NCBI GenBank assembly: GCA_021847245.1
Contig: JAJZUC010000019.1
Coordinates: forward strand, 1 to 39,713
Source: Deltaproteobacteria bacterium
GTDB lineage: Bacteria > Desulfobacterota > Desulfuromonadia > Geobacterales > Geobacteraceae
Length of the DNA stretch: 39,713 bases
Direction of reading: 5' to 3'
Positions within the stretch are counted from its first letter, which is position 1. Each line of letters opens with the position of its first letter. Shown here one piece after another: positions 31,190 to 39,134 of this stretch. The notes beneath the pieces were generated by a model that made no database searches, had not been told where the DNA came from, and saw nothing but the letters and a program-made list of their open reading frames with translations. A program made the position numbers and the translations under genes.

Positions 31190-31737
31190 TGTTCGCGCAA
31201 CTGGGCGATATCCGCTTCGAGCTGATCACCTACTTCGACGGCCTGGAGGGGAGCCAGGCGTACAACTTCGCCGAGCACCAGGTGATCGAGGGGAAGCCGA
31301 GGCTTCAGTACATCGGCGACGCCCTGGAGACCGTCAGCATCGCCCTGAAGTTCCATGTCGCCTACTGCGACCCGGCGTTTGAGTACCAGCGGCTGCGGGA
31401 GGCGGGCGCCATACACCGGGCGCTCCCCTTCGTGTTCGGTAACGGCCTCTACCGGGGGCGTTACGTCATCGTCGAGATCACCGACACCGTGGAGGCCACG
31501 GCCGCCGACGGCACGGTGATCGCCGTGGAAGCCAAGTGCAGCCTCAAGGAGTGGGTGGACGACACCCCCCTGGTGATCAGGAAGCAGGCAAAGAAGGACA
31601 AGGCGCCGGCCCGCAGGAAAAACGGCAAGCGCCACACCAAGGCCAAGAAGGAGGAGGTGCCGCAGCTCTCCGCCGCGTCCCGGGCGGCCGGCTTCCGGGT
31701 GGTTGACAAGAACAGGATCGTGCGGATGGGCAAGTAA
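31189..31737 (+). CDS. Tail protein U (P2 gpU-like)
   Basis: This 182-residue protein matches GpU. The start (FAQLGDIRFELITYFDGLEG), then HQVIEGKPRLQYIGDALETV and RYVIVEITDTVEATAADGTV are typical. The C-terminal part has a Lys-rich insertion (KQAKKDKAPARRKNGKRHTK). It acts at the tail end in completion. Its ATG overlaps the tape measure stop. Confidence 0.9.
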   Translation: MFAQLGDIRFELITYFDGLEGSQAYNFAEHQVIEGKPRLQYIGDALETVSIALKFHVAYCDPAFEYQRLREAGAIHRALPFVFGNGLYRGRYVIVEITDTVEATAADGTVIAVEAKCSLKEWVDDTPLVIRKQAKKDKAPARRKNGKRHTKAKKEEVPQLSAASRAAGFRVVDKNRIVRMGK

Positions 31738-31777
31738 CCCTCACCCTATCCCTCTCCCAAAGGGAGAGGGGATTCAA
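31737..31777. repeat. CCCTCTCCC/GGGAGAGGG repeat between gpU-like and gpX-like genes
   Basis: CCCTCACCC and CCCTCTCCC are followed by AAAGGGAGAGGGG. It belongs to the same class as 25691-25731. It lies just after the gpU-like stop and separates it from the gpX-like gene, so it lengthened a gap that is usually an overlap in these operons. Confidence 0.7.
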
Positions 31778-31807
31778 TTCGCCCTTGTGGGCGGGAAAGA
31801 GCCGGGT

Positions 31808-32029
31808 TTGAAGACAGACGTCCTGGAACATATCACCCGCGACGGTGACCGGTGGGATCTCCTGGCGTGGGAATACTACGGGGACGCCACCCGTTACGAG
31901 CCGATCATCGCGGCCAACCCCGAGGTGATGATCACGCCGATCCTCCCGGCAGGGGTGCGGCTGGTGATCCCGATCATCGAGGACGCCGAGCTGATCGACA
32001 GTGAGGAGCTGCCGCCATGGAAACGCTAG
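31808..32029 (+). CDS. Tail protein X (LysM-like)
   Basis: With the TTG at 31808 as start, the protein has 73 residues and matches tail protein X: VLEHITRDGDRWDLLAWEYY, then YEPIIAANPEVMITPILPAG and VRLVIPI, a LysM-like fold. The frame is open further upstream, but that part is the inserted repeat (residues NPHPIPLPKGEG). An alternative GTG at 31787 is possible. The insertion may have removed the original start and ribosome-binding site. It overlaps the gpD-like gene by 13 bp. Confidence 0.8.
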   Translation: MKTDVLEHITRDGDRWDLLAWEYYGDATRYEPIIAANPEVMITPILPAGVRLVIPIIEDAELIDSEELPPWKR

Positions 32030-33078
32030 CGTCGCAGCCGGTCCGCCAGCCGGTCTGGATACTGGAATACGAGACAAAGGACATCTCGGTCGCCATCGCC
32101 CCCTATGTGCTGCAGGTGATCTACATCGACAACCTGGCCGGGGAATCGGACGAGCTGGAGATCAACATCGAGGACCGCGACCACCGCTGGAAGAACACCT
32201 GGGCCCCCGCCAAGGGGGACCGGATCAGGCTCACCATCGGCTACCGGGGGGAGACGATGCTTCCGTGCGGCGATTTCCAGGTGGACGAGATCGAGTACAA
32301 CGGCCCCCCCGACACGGTCTCCATCCGCTGTCTGGCGGCCGGAGTGACCGAGAGCCTGCGCACGAAGAACTCCCAGGCCTTCGAGGGAATGACGCTGCGC
32401 AAGATCGCCGAGCGGATCGCCGCCGGCCACGGCCTGACGGTGAGCGGGACGGTGCCGGAGATCCGGGTCGAGCGGGTGACGCAAAACAGGGAAACGGACC
32501 TGGCGTTTCTGAAACGCCTGGCCTTAGCCTACGGTTACGTCTTCAGCGTGCGCGGCACCCAGCTCGTCTGGCACGAACAGGAGCGCCTCGATCAGGCCGA
32601 CGCCGTGGCCGTTGTCCGCCGCACGGGCCTTGCCGGCTCCTATACCCTGCGCACCAAAAGCAGCCAGGTCTACCGGGGGTGCCAGGTGAGCTACTTCGAC
32701 CCGAAGAAAAAGAAGCTGATCACCCACACCTTCAAGGCCGCCGGGATCACCACGGGCGACGTGCTGAAGCTGACCGAGCGGTGCGAGAGTAAGGCCCAGG
32801 CCGAAATCAAGGCGAAAGCCGCCCTCAGAAACGCAAACGGCCGCCAGGTGGAGGGAACCCTTCCGCTGCAGGGCGATCAGCGGCTGGTGGCCGGGCTGAA
32901 CGTAACGCTGGAGGGTTGGGGAGTCCTGGACGACACCTTCCAGGTGCTCAAAAGCCGGCACGTCATGGAGCGGGGCGGTGGGTACCGGACCGAGATCGAG
33001 GTCTCCACCACCAGCGCCGCCAAGGCAGGGATGAAGAACCTGCGCAACGAGAAGAAGTTCACCAGGGGGAAACCATGA
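32017..33078 (+). CDS. Baseplate hub / late control protein D (gpD-like)
   Basis: This 353-residue protein matches the late control D family, the hub at the tail tip. ISVAIAPYVLQVIYIDNLAG, SDELEINIEDRDHRWKNTWA, GDFQVDEIEYNGPPDTVSIR and the C-terminal VTLEGWGVLDDTFQVLKSRH are typical. It binds gpX and the spike. The start overlaps the gpX-like gene, with GAGGAG upstream. Confidence 0.93.
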   Translation: METLASQPVRQPVWILEYETKDISVAIAPYVLQVIYIDNLAGESDELEINIEDRDHRWKNTWAPAKGDRIRLTIGYRGETMLPCGDFQVDEIEYNGPPDTVSIRCLAAGVTESLRTKNSQAFEGMTLRKIAERIAAGHGLTVSGTVPEIRVERVTQNRETDLAFLKRLALAYGYVFSVRGTQLVWHEQERLDQADAVAVVRRTGLAGSYTLRTKSSQVYRGCQVSYFDPKKKKLITHTFKAAGITTGDVLKLTERCESKAQAEIKAKAALRNANGRQVEGTLPLQGDQRLVAGLNVTLEGWGVLDDTFQVLKSRHVMERGGGYRTEIEVSTTSAAKAGMKNLRNEKKFTRGKP

Positions 33079-33698
33079 AGATCGGCATCGTCGTAGACCT
33101 TGACCCTGCCACCTGCGCGGCCCGCGTCCAGTTTCCGGACCTTGACGGCATGGTCTCCCACTGGCTGCCGGTGGTCCAGCCCAAGACCCTCAAGGACCGC
33201 TTCTACCACATGCCGGACCGGGGGGAGCACGTGGTCTGCCTCCTGGATGAGAACGCCGAGGCCGGGGTGATCCTGGGGGCGATCTACTCGGAAGCCGACA
33301 AGGCGCCGGTGACGAGTCCGGACAAGTGGCACGTGACGTTCGACGACGGGACGATGCTTGAATACGACCGGGCCGGCCACAAGCTGACCGCCGACGTGAA
33401 GGGGGATGTGGCCATGACCGCCACCGGCACGGTGACCAGCGACAGCCAGGGAGCCACTACCATCAAGAGCGCCACGGGCATAACGCTGATGGCACCGGCC
33501 ATCAACATGCAGAGCTATGCCGGGGGGAGCGCCAGCGGCACCCTGACCGGGACACTGCACGTGACGGGGCAGATCAAGAGCGATGATCAGATCGCCGATT
33601 TCAAGCGGTCAATGGAGGCCGACCGGGGGGTCTACAACGGCCACACCCACAATGACCCGCAGGGGGGCACCGTCGGTCCGCCCAACCAGGGGATGTAG
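33075..33698 (+). CDS. Baseplate spike protein V (gpV-like)
   Basis: This 207-residue protein starts at 33075 in an overlap with the gpD-like stop. The N-terminal OB-like domain (GIVVDLDPATCAARVQFPDL) and MPDRGEHVVCLLDENAEAGV are followed by a beta-helical needle. The C-terminal YNGHTHNDPQGGTVGPPNQ holds an HxH motif that can bind iron at the tip in this family. It pierces the outer membrane. Confidence 0.92.
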   Translation: MKIGIVVDLDPATCAARVQFPDLDGMVSHWLPVVQPKTLKDRFYHMPDRGEHVVCLLDENAEAGVILGAIYSEADKAPVTSPDKWHVTFDDGTMLEYDRAGHKLTADVKGDVAMTATGTVTSDSQGATTIKSATGITLMAPAINMQSYAGGSASGTLTGTLHVTGQIKSDDQIADFKRSMEADRGVYNGHTHNDPQGGTVGPPNQGM

Positions 33699-34076
33699 AT
33701 GACGATCCGCACAGACAGCATAACGTCGGCCGAGTGGTCGCCGAAGGTGGGAAGCCCCGGGGAGGTGGTTGAGGATCTGGCCGACATCGACCAGTGCATC
33801 GGGATCATCCTCACCACCCGGCCGGGGTCCGATCCGCACCGCCCCCTGTTCGGCTGCGATGCCTGGCGGTACCTGGACGCCCCGGCATCGGTCGCCATCC
33901 CCAACATCGTCCGCGAGGTGGTGGACGCCGTGGAGATGTGGGAGCCGCGCATCGATCTGGTGCGGGTGGTCCCGGCGGTCTCGGGGGGACAGGTGACCAT
34001 CAGCATCGAATGGAAACTGAAGGTGGATGAGAAGGCTGCATCCACATCGGAGGTGAAACTTGTCCGGCCTGCCTGA
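33699..34076 (+). CDS. Baseplate wedge protein W (GPW/gp25-like)
   Basis: This 125-residue protein matches the GPW/gp25 family, the inner wedge linked to the sheath. SAEWSPKVGSPGEVVEDLAD, CIGIILTTRPGSDPHRPLFG and ISIEWKL are typical (the family has an LxTxxGxR-like stretch followed by P and F/G). Its ATG follows the gpV stop directly, and the next gene overlaps by 17 bp. Confidence 0.9.
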   Translation: MTIRTDSITSAEWSPKVGSPGEVVEDLADIDQCIGIILTTRPGSDPHRPLFGCDAWRYLDAPASVAIPNIVREVVDAVEMWEPRIDLVRVVPAVSGGQVTISIEWKLKVDEKAASTSEVKLVRPA

Positions 34077-35190
34077 ACCGTCGTTCATCGAGCGAGATCC
34101 CAACACGATCACCGCCGAGGTGGTGGCGCAGTATGAGGCCGCCTCGGGCAAGACCCTGCAGCCGGCTCAGCCCGAGATGCTCCTGGTCAACCTGGTCGCC
34201 TACCGCGAGACGCTGATCCGAATCGCCATCCAGGCGGCGGCGAAGCAGAACCTGCTCGCCTACGCCGCCTTCCCCATGCTCGACTATCTGGGAGAGCTGG
34301 TGGGAGTCACGCGGCTGCCGGCCCAGGCTGCCCGCACGACGCTTCGTTTCACCCTGGTCTCCGCCCAGAGTTTCGACGTGCCCATCCCGGCCGGAACCCG
34401 GGTCGAGGCGAAGGACGGCAAGGCGGTGTTCGCCGCCGAGTTCGATCTGACCATTGCCGCCGGCCAGGTGTCGGCCGATGTCGCCGCCGTGGCCGAGAGT
34501 GCCGGAGTGAGCGGCAACGGCTACCTGGCCGGGGAGGTGAACAACCTCCTCGATACGGTGGCCTGGGTGCAGGGTGCCGCCAACACCGCCACCACCAGCG
34601 GCGGGGCTGACGAGGAGGATGACGACCGCTACCGGGAGCGGATCAGCACCGCCCCCGAAGGCTTTTCCAACGCCGGGAGCCGGGGCGCGTACCGCTTCTG
34701 GGCCATGAGCGTTCACCCCGACATCATCGACGTGGCCATCACCAGCCCGAGTGACGGGGTGGTGAACGTCTATCCGCTGACCAGGTACGGCAATCCGGAT
34801 GCGGCCATGCTGAATCTGGCGGCGGGAGTGCTCACCGGCGAGAAGGTGCGCCCCCTGACCGACAAGGTGAACGTCCTGGCCCCGACCCGGGTCGACTTCT
34901 CCCTGGAGGTGTCGGTGACCGTCTACGCCTGGGCCGATACCGCCACTGTCCAGGGGGAGGTGGAAACGGCACTCGATTCGTTCGTCGCGGACCTCAAGAC
35001 CAAGCTCGGCAAGGATATCGTCTCCAGTCAGCTGATCGCGGTTGCGGCCAGTGTGTACGGCGCCTACAGGGTGGTTCTCACCCTGAAGGATGCGGGGGGC
35101 CTCCCCTTCACCGACAAGCCGGTGGCAGACAATGAATGGGCAAACTGCACCGCCACGACAGTCACCATGGCGGGGGTAACCAATGGCTGA
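34060..35190 (+). CDS. Baseplate protein J (gpJ-like)
   Basis: This 376-residue protein matches gpJ. The start is a TTG at 34060, as no ATG with a site is available in the right place. PSFIERDPNTITAEVVAQYE, LVNLVAYRETLIRIAIQAAA, FPMLDYLGELVGVTRLPAQA and DDRYRERISTAPEGFSNAGS are typical. The protein joins the wedge ring. It overlaps the gpI-like gene by 8 bp. Confidence 0.93.
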   Translation: MSGLPEPSFIERDPNTITAEVVAQYEAASGKTLQPAQPEMLLVNLVAYRETLIRIAIQAAAKQNLLAYAAFPMLDYLGELVGVTRLPAQAARTTLRFTLVSAQSFDVPIPAGTRVEAKDGKAVFAAEFDLTIAAGQVSADVAAVAESAGVSGNGYLAGEVNNLLDTVAWVQGAANTATTSGGADEEDDDRYRERISTAPEGFSNAGSRGAYRFWAMSVHPDIIDVAITSPSDGVVNVYPLTRYGNPDAAMLNLAAGVLTGEKVRPLTDKVNVLAPTRVDFSLEVSVTVYAWADTATVQGEVETALDSFVADLKTKLGKDIVSSQLIAVAASVYGAYRVVLTLKDAGGLPFTDKPVADNEWANCTATTVTMAGVTNG

Positions 35191-35728
35191 TCGGAGGCTG
35201 ATTCCGGAGAGTATCCGTGACGCCTCCACCCTGGCGTTAAACGAGATCATCGACCGTATGGGGACGGTGGATATCACCCCGCTGCTGGTCTACCTGGTCG
35301 ATAACGTGGCGGCCTCGGCGCTGCCGCATCTGGCGGAGCAGTTCCACATCACCGGCTACGAGGGGTGGCGGCTGGCAACCACGGATGCCGAGCGCCGCTC
35401 CGTCATAGGCAAGGCCATCGACAAGCACCGCTTCAAGGGAACCCGTTACGCCATCCAGACCGCCCTCAACTCCCTCGGGATCACCTGCACCATCCAGGAG
35501 TGGTTCGACTACGGCGGCCCCCCCTACCATTTCAAGGTGACGCTGGACGTGACTTCTGCCGAGGTCTCGGCCGAGACGCTCATCCTGTTCGATGCCTATA
35601 TCCAGGAGTACAAGAACGTCCGCTCGGTGCTCGACACGGTGGAGATCAACCTGGCGGTGGACGGCCAGGTGCCGGTCGTTGCCTGTGGGCTGCAGTCGAG
35701 CGAAATCATCACGGTTTATCCGGGCTAG
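35183..35728 (+). CDS. Tail protein I (gpI-like)
   Basis: This 181-residue protein matches P2 gpI. MGTVDITPLLVYLVDNVAAS, LAEQFHITGYEGWRLATTDA, KHRFKGTRYAIQTALNSLGI and YGGPPYHFKVTLDV are typical. It connects the baseplate to the fibre encoded next. An overlap with gpJ supports the start. Confidence 0.92.
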   Translation: MADRRLIPESIRDASTLALNEIIDRMGTVDITPLLVYLVDNVAASALPHLAEQFHITGYEGWRLATTDAERRSVIGKAIDKHRFKGTRYAIQTALNSLGITCTIQEWFDYGGPPYHFKVTLDVTSAEVSAETLILFDAYIQEYKNVRSVLDTVEINLAVDGQVPVVACGLQSSEIITVYPG

Positions 35729-35737
35729 GAGAAACGC

Positions 35738-38056
35738 ATGCCGACAACCTACTACACCAAGGTAACCACCAGCGGCCAGAACAAGCTCGCCGCAGCGCTT
35801 GTCAGCCAGACCCCGGTCCCGCTCACGCACTTCGCCGTGGGGGACGCGAACGGCGCCTACTATGAACCGACCGGCAACGAAGCGGCGCTGGTTCACGAGG
35901 TGTGGCGCGCGGCGGTGAACCGGGTCTACCAGCACCAGAACAACGCCAACTGGGTCGTGGTGGAGGCGATCATCCCCGCCTCCCAGGGGGGCTTTGACAT
36001 CCGCGAGGCGGCCGTCTTTGATGCTGAGGGCGATATGATCGCCATCGGCAAGTATCCGCTTACCAACAAGCCCCTCCCCGGCTCGGGCTCCGAGAAGGAT
36101 CTCTACGTGCGGCTGATCATGCAGGTGACCAACGCCACCACCGTGCAGCAGACCATCGACATGTCGCTGGTGCTGGCCACCAAGGAGTACGTCGACGGCC
36201 GCGACTGGAAGGGGTCGGCCCGGGCCGCCACTACGGGCAACATCGCCCTGACCGGTCTGCTGATCCTGGACGGGGTGCAGCTGGCGGAGGATGACCGCGT
36301 TCTGGTGAAGGATCAGGGCGTCGGGAGCCAGAACGGAATCTACGTCGCCAAGAGCGGCGCCTGGCAACGCGCCCTCGACGCCGACAGCGCCCTGGAGGTG
36401 ACCGCCGACATGGTGGTGATCGTCGAGGAGGGGGCGGTGAACAGCGACACCATCTGGCTGCTCACTACCAGTGCCCCGATCACGGTCGGCACCACGGCGC
36501 TCACCTTCACCAGGATCTTCCCGGACGAGTCGGTCCGGACCATTTCCGACGCCGCCGCCCCCACCAGCGACACCGGCACCCCAACCACCCTCTTCGGCTG
36601 GATCGCCAACGTGATCAAGGGGATCACCGGCAAGGCCAGCTGGCGGACCGCGCCGGCCACAACGCTTGAGGCCGCCAAGGGGCACATGGACGCGAGCGCT
36701 CCCCACGCAGGCCATGTGAACCACGCGCTCGCCACGGCGGCCAACGACATGCTCGTTGCCTCCGGTGCCGGTACCTTCGTCAAGAAGACCCTGGCCGAGG
36801 TGAAGGGCATCCTGGGGCTTGGCGATGCCGCCTACAAGAACACCGGCACGGTTGCCGGGAGCGTCGCCGCCGGCGATCACGGCCACGGCAATACCGCCGC
36901 CATCGGCGGGCCATATGCGCTCAGTGGCCATAACCACAGCGGGACCTACGAACCGGCCAACGCCAACATCCAGAGCCATATTGCGGCGAACGCTCCCCAC
37001 GCCGGCCATGTGAACCACGCGCTCGCCACGGCGCCCAACGACATGCTCGTTGCCTCCGGTGCCGGCGCCTTCGTCAAGAAGACCCTGGCCGAGGTGAAGA
37101 CTATCCTGGGGCTTGGCGACGCCGCCTACAAGAACACCGGCACGTGGGCCGGGAGCGTCGCCGCCGGCGATCACGGCCACGGCAATACCGCCGCCATCGG
37201 CGGGCCTTATGCCCTCAGTGGCCATAACCACAGCGGGACTTACGAACCGGCCAACGCCAACATCCAGAGCCATATCTCGGCCAGCGCACCACATGCCGGG
37301 CATGCCTTGTTAGGCCATGGGCATGCAAACGATGCCAATATTGGCGGGCCTTTTGCCCCCAGTGGCCATGGGCATGCCAACGACGCCAGCATCGGCGGAC
37401 CGTTCAAGCTCGCCTCGGTATTCAACTGGGCCGGACAGGCGGGGCAGCCGACCTGGTTGTGGGGCTCAAACGACGGGTCGAGCTACTACGTCTGGAACCC
37501 TGCGAATTTCAGCGTTAGTAACGCAACTACGGTGGGAGGAAGGGCTGTTACCACGGGGCATGGCGCAGGGCTGGTGCTTGCGGCCGGAAGTCTGGGCTTT
37601 TTGGGCACAATTGCCGAGTATACCTTCCCCGGTGGTATTTCCTCTGTAACTATCTCGGGATTGGACGGCAACACCCATGAGATGTACGAGCTGATCATCT
37701 TTGGCCAACGCGCCTCGGCGGGGTTCAGTCCCTTGCTTGTGCGGTTCAATGGCGACGCCGGCGCGAACTATGCGTATAACACGACCATTGCTAATCTTGG
37801 CGGACAAACATCGTTGCATATAGGGTATGCAGCCTCGTATAACTTCCACTACCACTGCCGGATACAGGCCCGCGCAATTGGCGGCGCCCGGACTATGGCC
37901 CATTATGGTTGCGATCATGATGGCTCTAACCATGCTTGGCAACACGGTATCGGTAGCTGGCTTAATGGCGTTGATAACTTGACTAACCTGACGGTTTTCC
38001 TGACTGCCGACACCTTCAAGGCAGGTACTCGCCTTGTTCTGAGAAGGCTCTGCTAG
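35738..38056 (+). CDS. Tail fibre protein (gpH-like) with internal 98-residue repeats
   Basis: This 772-residue protein has the fibre N-terminal domain (TTYYTKVTTSGQNKLAAALV, THFAVGDANGAYYEPTGNEA, PLTNKPLPGSGSEKDLYVRL) that binds the baseplate. Two 98-residue units follow at about 318-515, each with GDHGHGNTAAIGGPYALSGH and NHSGTYEPANANIQSHI, and shorter GHGHANDA-IGGPF units after them. The C-terminal 200 residues are likely the receptor-binding part, with less GC-rich codons. The stop lies at the junction of a 13-bp tandem duplication (38042-38067). An assembly protein gene follows. Confidence 0.92.
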   Translation: MPTTYYTKVTTSGQNKLAAALVSQTPVPLTHFAVGDANGAYYEPTGNEAALVHEVWRAAVNRVYQHQNNANWVVVEAIIPASQGGFDIREAAVFDAEGDMIAIGKYPLTNKPLPGSGSEKDLYVRLIMQVTNATTVQQTIDMSLVLATKEYVDGRDWKGSARAATTGNIALTGLLILDGVQLAEDDRVLVKDQGVGSQNGIYVAKSGAWQRALDADSALEVTADMVVIVEEGAVNSDTIWLLTTSAPITVGTTALTFTRIFPDESVRTISDAAAPTSDTGTPTTLFGWIANVIKGITGKASWRTAPATTLEAAKGHMDASAPHAGHVNHALATAANDMLVASGAGTFVKKTLAEVKGILGLGDAAYKNTGTVAGSVAAGDHGHGNTAAIGGPYALSGHNHSGTYEPANANIQSHIAANAPHAGHVNHALATAPNDMLVASGAGAFVKKTLAEVKTILGLGDAAYKNTGTWAGSVAAGDHGHGNTAAIGGPYALSGHNHSGTYEPANANIQSHISASAPHAGHALLGHGHANDANIGGPFAPSGHGHANDASIGGPFKLASVFNWAGQAGQPTWLWGSNDGSSYYVWNPANFSVSNATTVGGRAVTTGHGAGLVLAAGSLGFLGTIAEYTFPGGISSVTISGLDGNTHEMYELIIFGQRASAGFSPLLVRFNGDAGANYAYNTTIANLGGQTSLHIGYAASYNFHYHCRIQARAIGGARTMAHYGCDHDGSNHAWQHGIGSWLNGVDNLTNLTVFLTADTFKAGTRLVLRRLC
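36690..37283. repeat. Two tandem 294-bp repeats in the tail fibre gene
   Basis: Identical landmarks such as GCCATGTGAACCACGCGCTC lie at 36711 and 37005, a period of 294 bp or 98 codons. The copies differ at few positions (for example GTTGCC against TGGGCC after AACACCGGCAC). The frame is kept. The high nucleotide identity shows recent duplication or gene conversion and would allow the fibre shaft to change length by recombination. Confidence 0.85.
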
Positions 38057-38099
38057 AAGGCTCTGCTGAGCCTAAAGTCATACTGAGGAGGCTGTTGAG

Positions 38100-38531
38100 A
38101 TGGCAGAAGAACGTGGGATTGCTCTTGAAATTGACGTAACCACTGGAGAGAAGAGAGAGGTTGGGCTTGCAACCTTCACCGTCGAAGAGCTTAGGCAGGC
38201 CAAGCTCTTCGAGATTCATGCCGCATTCGACAACGCTCGGACAGGTAGCGTGAAAGTAACGGTAAACGGCCGAACTTATCTTATGGACGCCGGCGAAGAG
38301 CATGCGGTGCGGCTTAAGCACGGCGTCGAACTGGCTGAAATGAGCGGCGCACAAACAATCACGGTAACAGATTACGATAATGTCGAACATCCTGACGTGC
38401 CGTTGGCCGAGGCCCTGGAAATCGCCCGTCAGATGGGAGTTGACTACGCCTTGAAGCGCGAAAGGAAGAATCAACTGCGCACGGAGATCCTTGCCGCCAG
38501 CGCGGAACAACTGGCGACGATCGCTTGGTGA
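38100..38531 (+). CDS. Probable tail fibre assembly protein (DUF4376-like)
   Basis: This 143-residue protein follows the fibre gene, with GAGGAGG before its ATG. The C-terminal half (PDVPLAEALEIARQMGVDYA, then a basic KRERKNQLRTEILAASA) looks like the DUF4376-type region found in fibre assembly proteins. The N-terminal half is not recognised. Fibre assembly proteins fold or attach fibres, which fits the position. The codon use is less GC-rich than in the baseplate genes, like the fibre C-terminus. Confidence 0.6.
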   Translation: MAEERGIALEIDVTTGEKREVGLATFTVEELRQAKLFEIHAAFDNARTGSVKVTVNGRTYLMDAGEEHAVRLKHGVELAEMSGAQTITVTDYDNVEHPDVPLAEALEIARQMGVDYALKRERKNQLRTEILAASAEQLATIAW

Positions 38532-38560
38532 CATTTCAAAATCGATTCAAGGGGAGTTAA

Positions 38561-38732
38561 ATGAGGAAAGAAGAAAGGAAGCGACCGGCCCGTGTGAGGG
38601 CACGAACCGGCCGCCCGGTTGGCCTACAAAGAAGTGGGCCAGAGGATCGGTCGATCAGAGAGCGCCGTAGCAAAATACCTTCAAGCTCAAGGCAAAGGTG
38701 GCTTCGCGAGGCCCCTAAAAGGAATGAAATGA
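38561..38732 (+). pseudogene. Frameshifted small helix-turn-helix gene at the right end
   Basis: AAGGGGAGTTAA precedes ATG 38561, whose frame reads MRKEERKRPARVRARTGRP and stays open to 38737 but becomes unlike a protein. Another frame (38598-38732) reads ARLAYKEVGQRIGRSESAVA and KYLQAQGKGGFARPLKGMK, a clear helix-turn-helix like the end of Rha here. A single frameshift around 38595-38615 would join start and HTH. If intact it would be a small regulator. Confidence 0.5.
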
Positions 38733-38752
38733 CCTAACCAGGTTAGTGAGTT

Positions 38753-38784
38753 TTTAAAGGGGCGAAACCGCCCCTTTAAAATAT
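38753..38784 (+). terminator. Rho-independent terminator at the phage right end
   Basis: AAAGGGGCG (38756-38764) pairs with CGCCCCTTT (38769-38777) around AAAC, with flanking TTT/AAA extending the stem, and is followed by ATATTTT. It would stop late transcription before the right end and, as the stem has A/T on both sides, may also act from the other side. Confidence 0.85.
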
Positions 38785-38821
38785 TTTGCACAACGATAAT
38801 GCAAATCAACTTCAAAAAAAT

Positions 38822-38858
38822 CCACTGCCAAACCAAGTGTAAATTTACTGCCAAACCA
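38822..38858. other. Predicted right end of the Mu-like element (transposase-binding sites)
   Basis: CACTGCCAAACCA (38823-38835) and TACTGCCAAACCA (38846-38858) are two copies, 23 bp apart, of the left-end site in inverted orientation. The outer copy ends in CA at 38857-38858, with the same distance to CTGCCAA as TG has to TTGGCAG at 441. Two adjacent sites at the right end recall Mu R1 and R2. Host sequence must begin by 38912, where the tRNA terminator starts. The bases 38859-38911 are therefore either host or phage, and a partial AGTCACC match to the left flank (432-438 and 38902-38908) leaves this open. Confidence 0.6.
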
Positions 38859-38912
38859 ATCGGCGCGCTACAATTCGGCCGAAAAAAGTGTAGTCATTTG
38901 TAGTCACCGCCG

Positions 38913-38957
38913 AAACGAAAAAAGGCTTCACGGATAATCCGCGAAGCCTTGATTTTT
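38913..38957 (-). terminator. Terminator of the tRNA-Phe gene
   Basis: On the minus strand, AAGGCTTCGCGGAT pairs with ATCCGTGAAGCCTT and is followed by a run of T. It lies directly after the tRNA 3' end and marks the first certain host sequence on the right. A-rich and T-rich flanks mean it may work in both directions. Confidence 0.9.
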
Positions 38958-38958
38958 C

Positions 38959-39034
<76 letters not shown>

Positions 39035-39048
39035 GAAAAGAGCTTTAG

Positions 39049-39077
39049 TTTATAAACTGAAGCCGGGATGGTGTCAA
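39049..39077 (-). promoter_or_regulatory. Promoter of the tRNA-Phe gene
   Basis: On the minus strand, TTGACA (39072-39077) and TATAAA (39049-39054) are separated by 17 bp, a near-perfect sigma-70 promoter. The tRNA begins 15 bases after the -10. The gap 39078-39134 has a GCCGGC hairpin and no gene. Confidence 0.85.
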
Positions 39078-39134
39078 TATTTTTTTGCCGGCAACGGCGC
39101 CGGCACGGGGATTTCCACTCCCCGGCTCCTACGC

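Noticed and set aside
36690-37283. Tail fibre repeats as a CRISPR or minisatellite array
   Set aside because: Two long in-frame coding units without spacers. They are protein repeats.
38042-38067. 13-bp tandem duplication at the fibre stop as a functional element
   Set aside because: With or without the duplication the fibre would stop at the same codon (TAG or TGA), so it has no visible effect.
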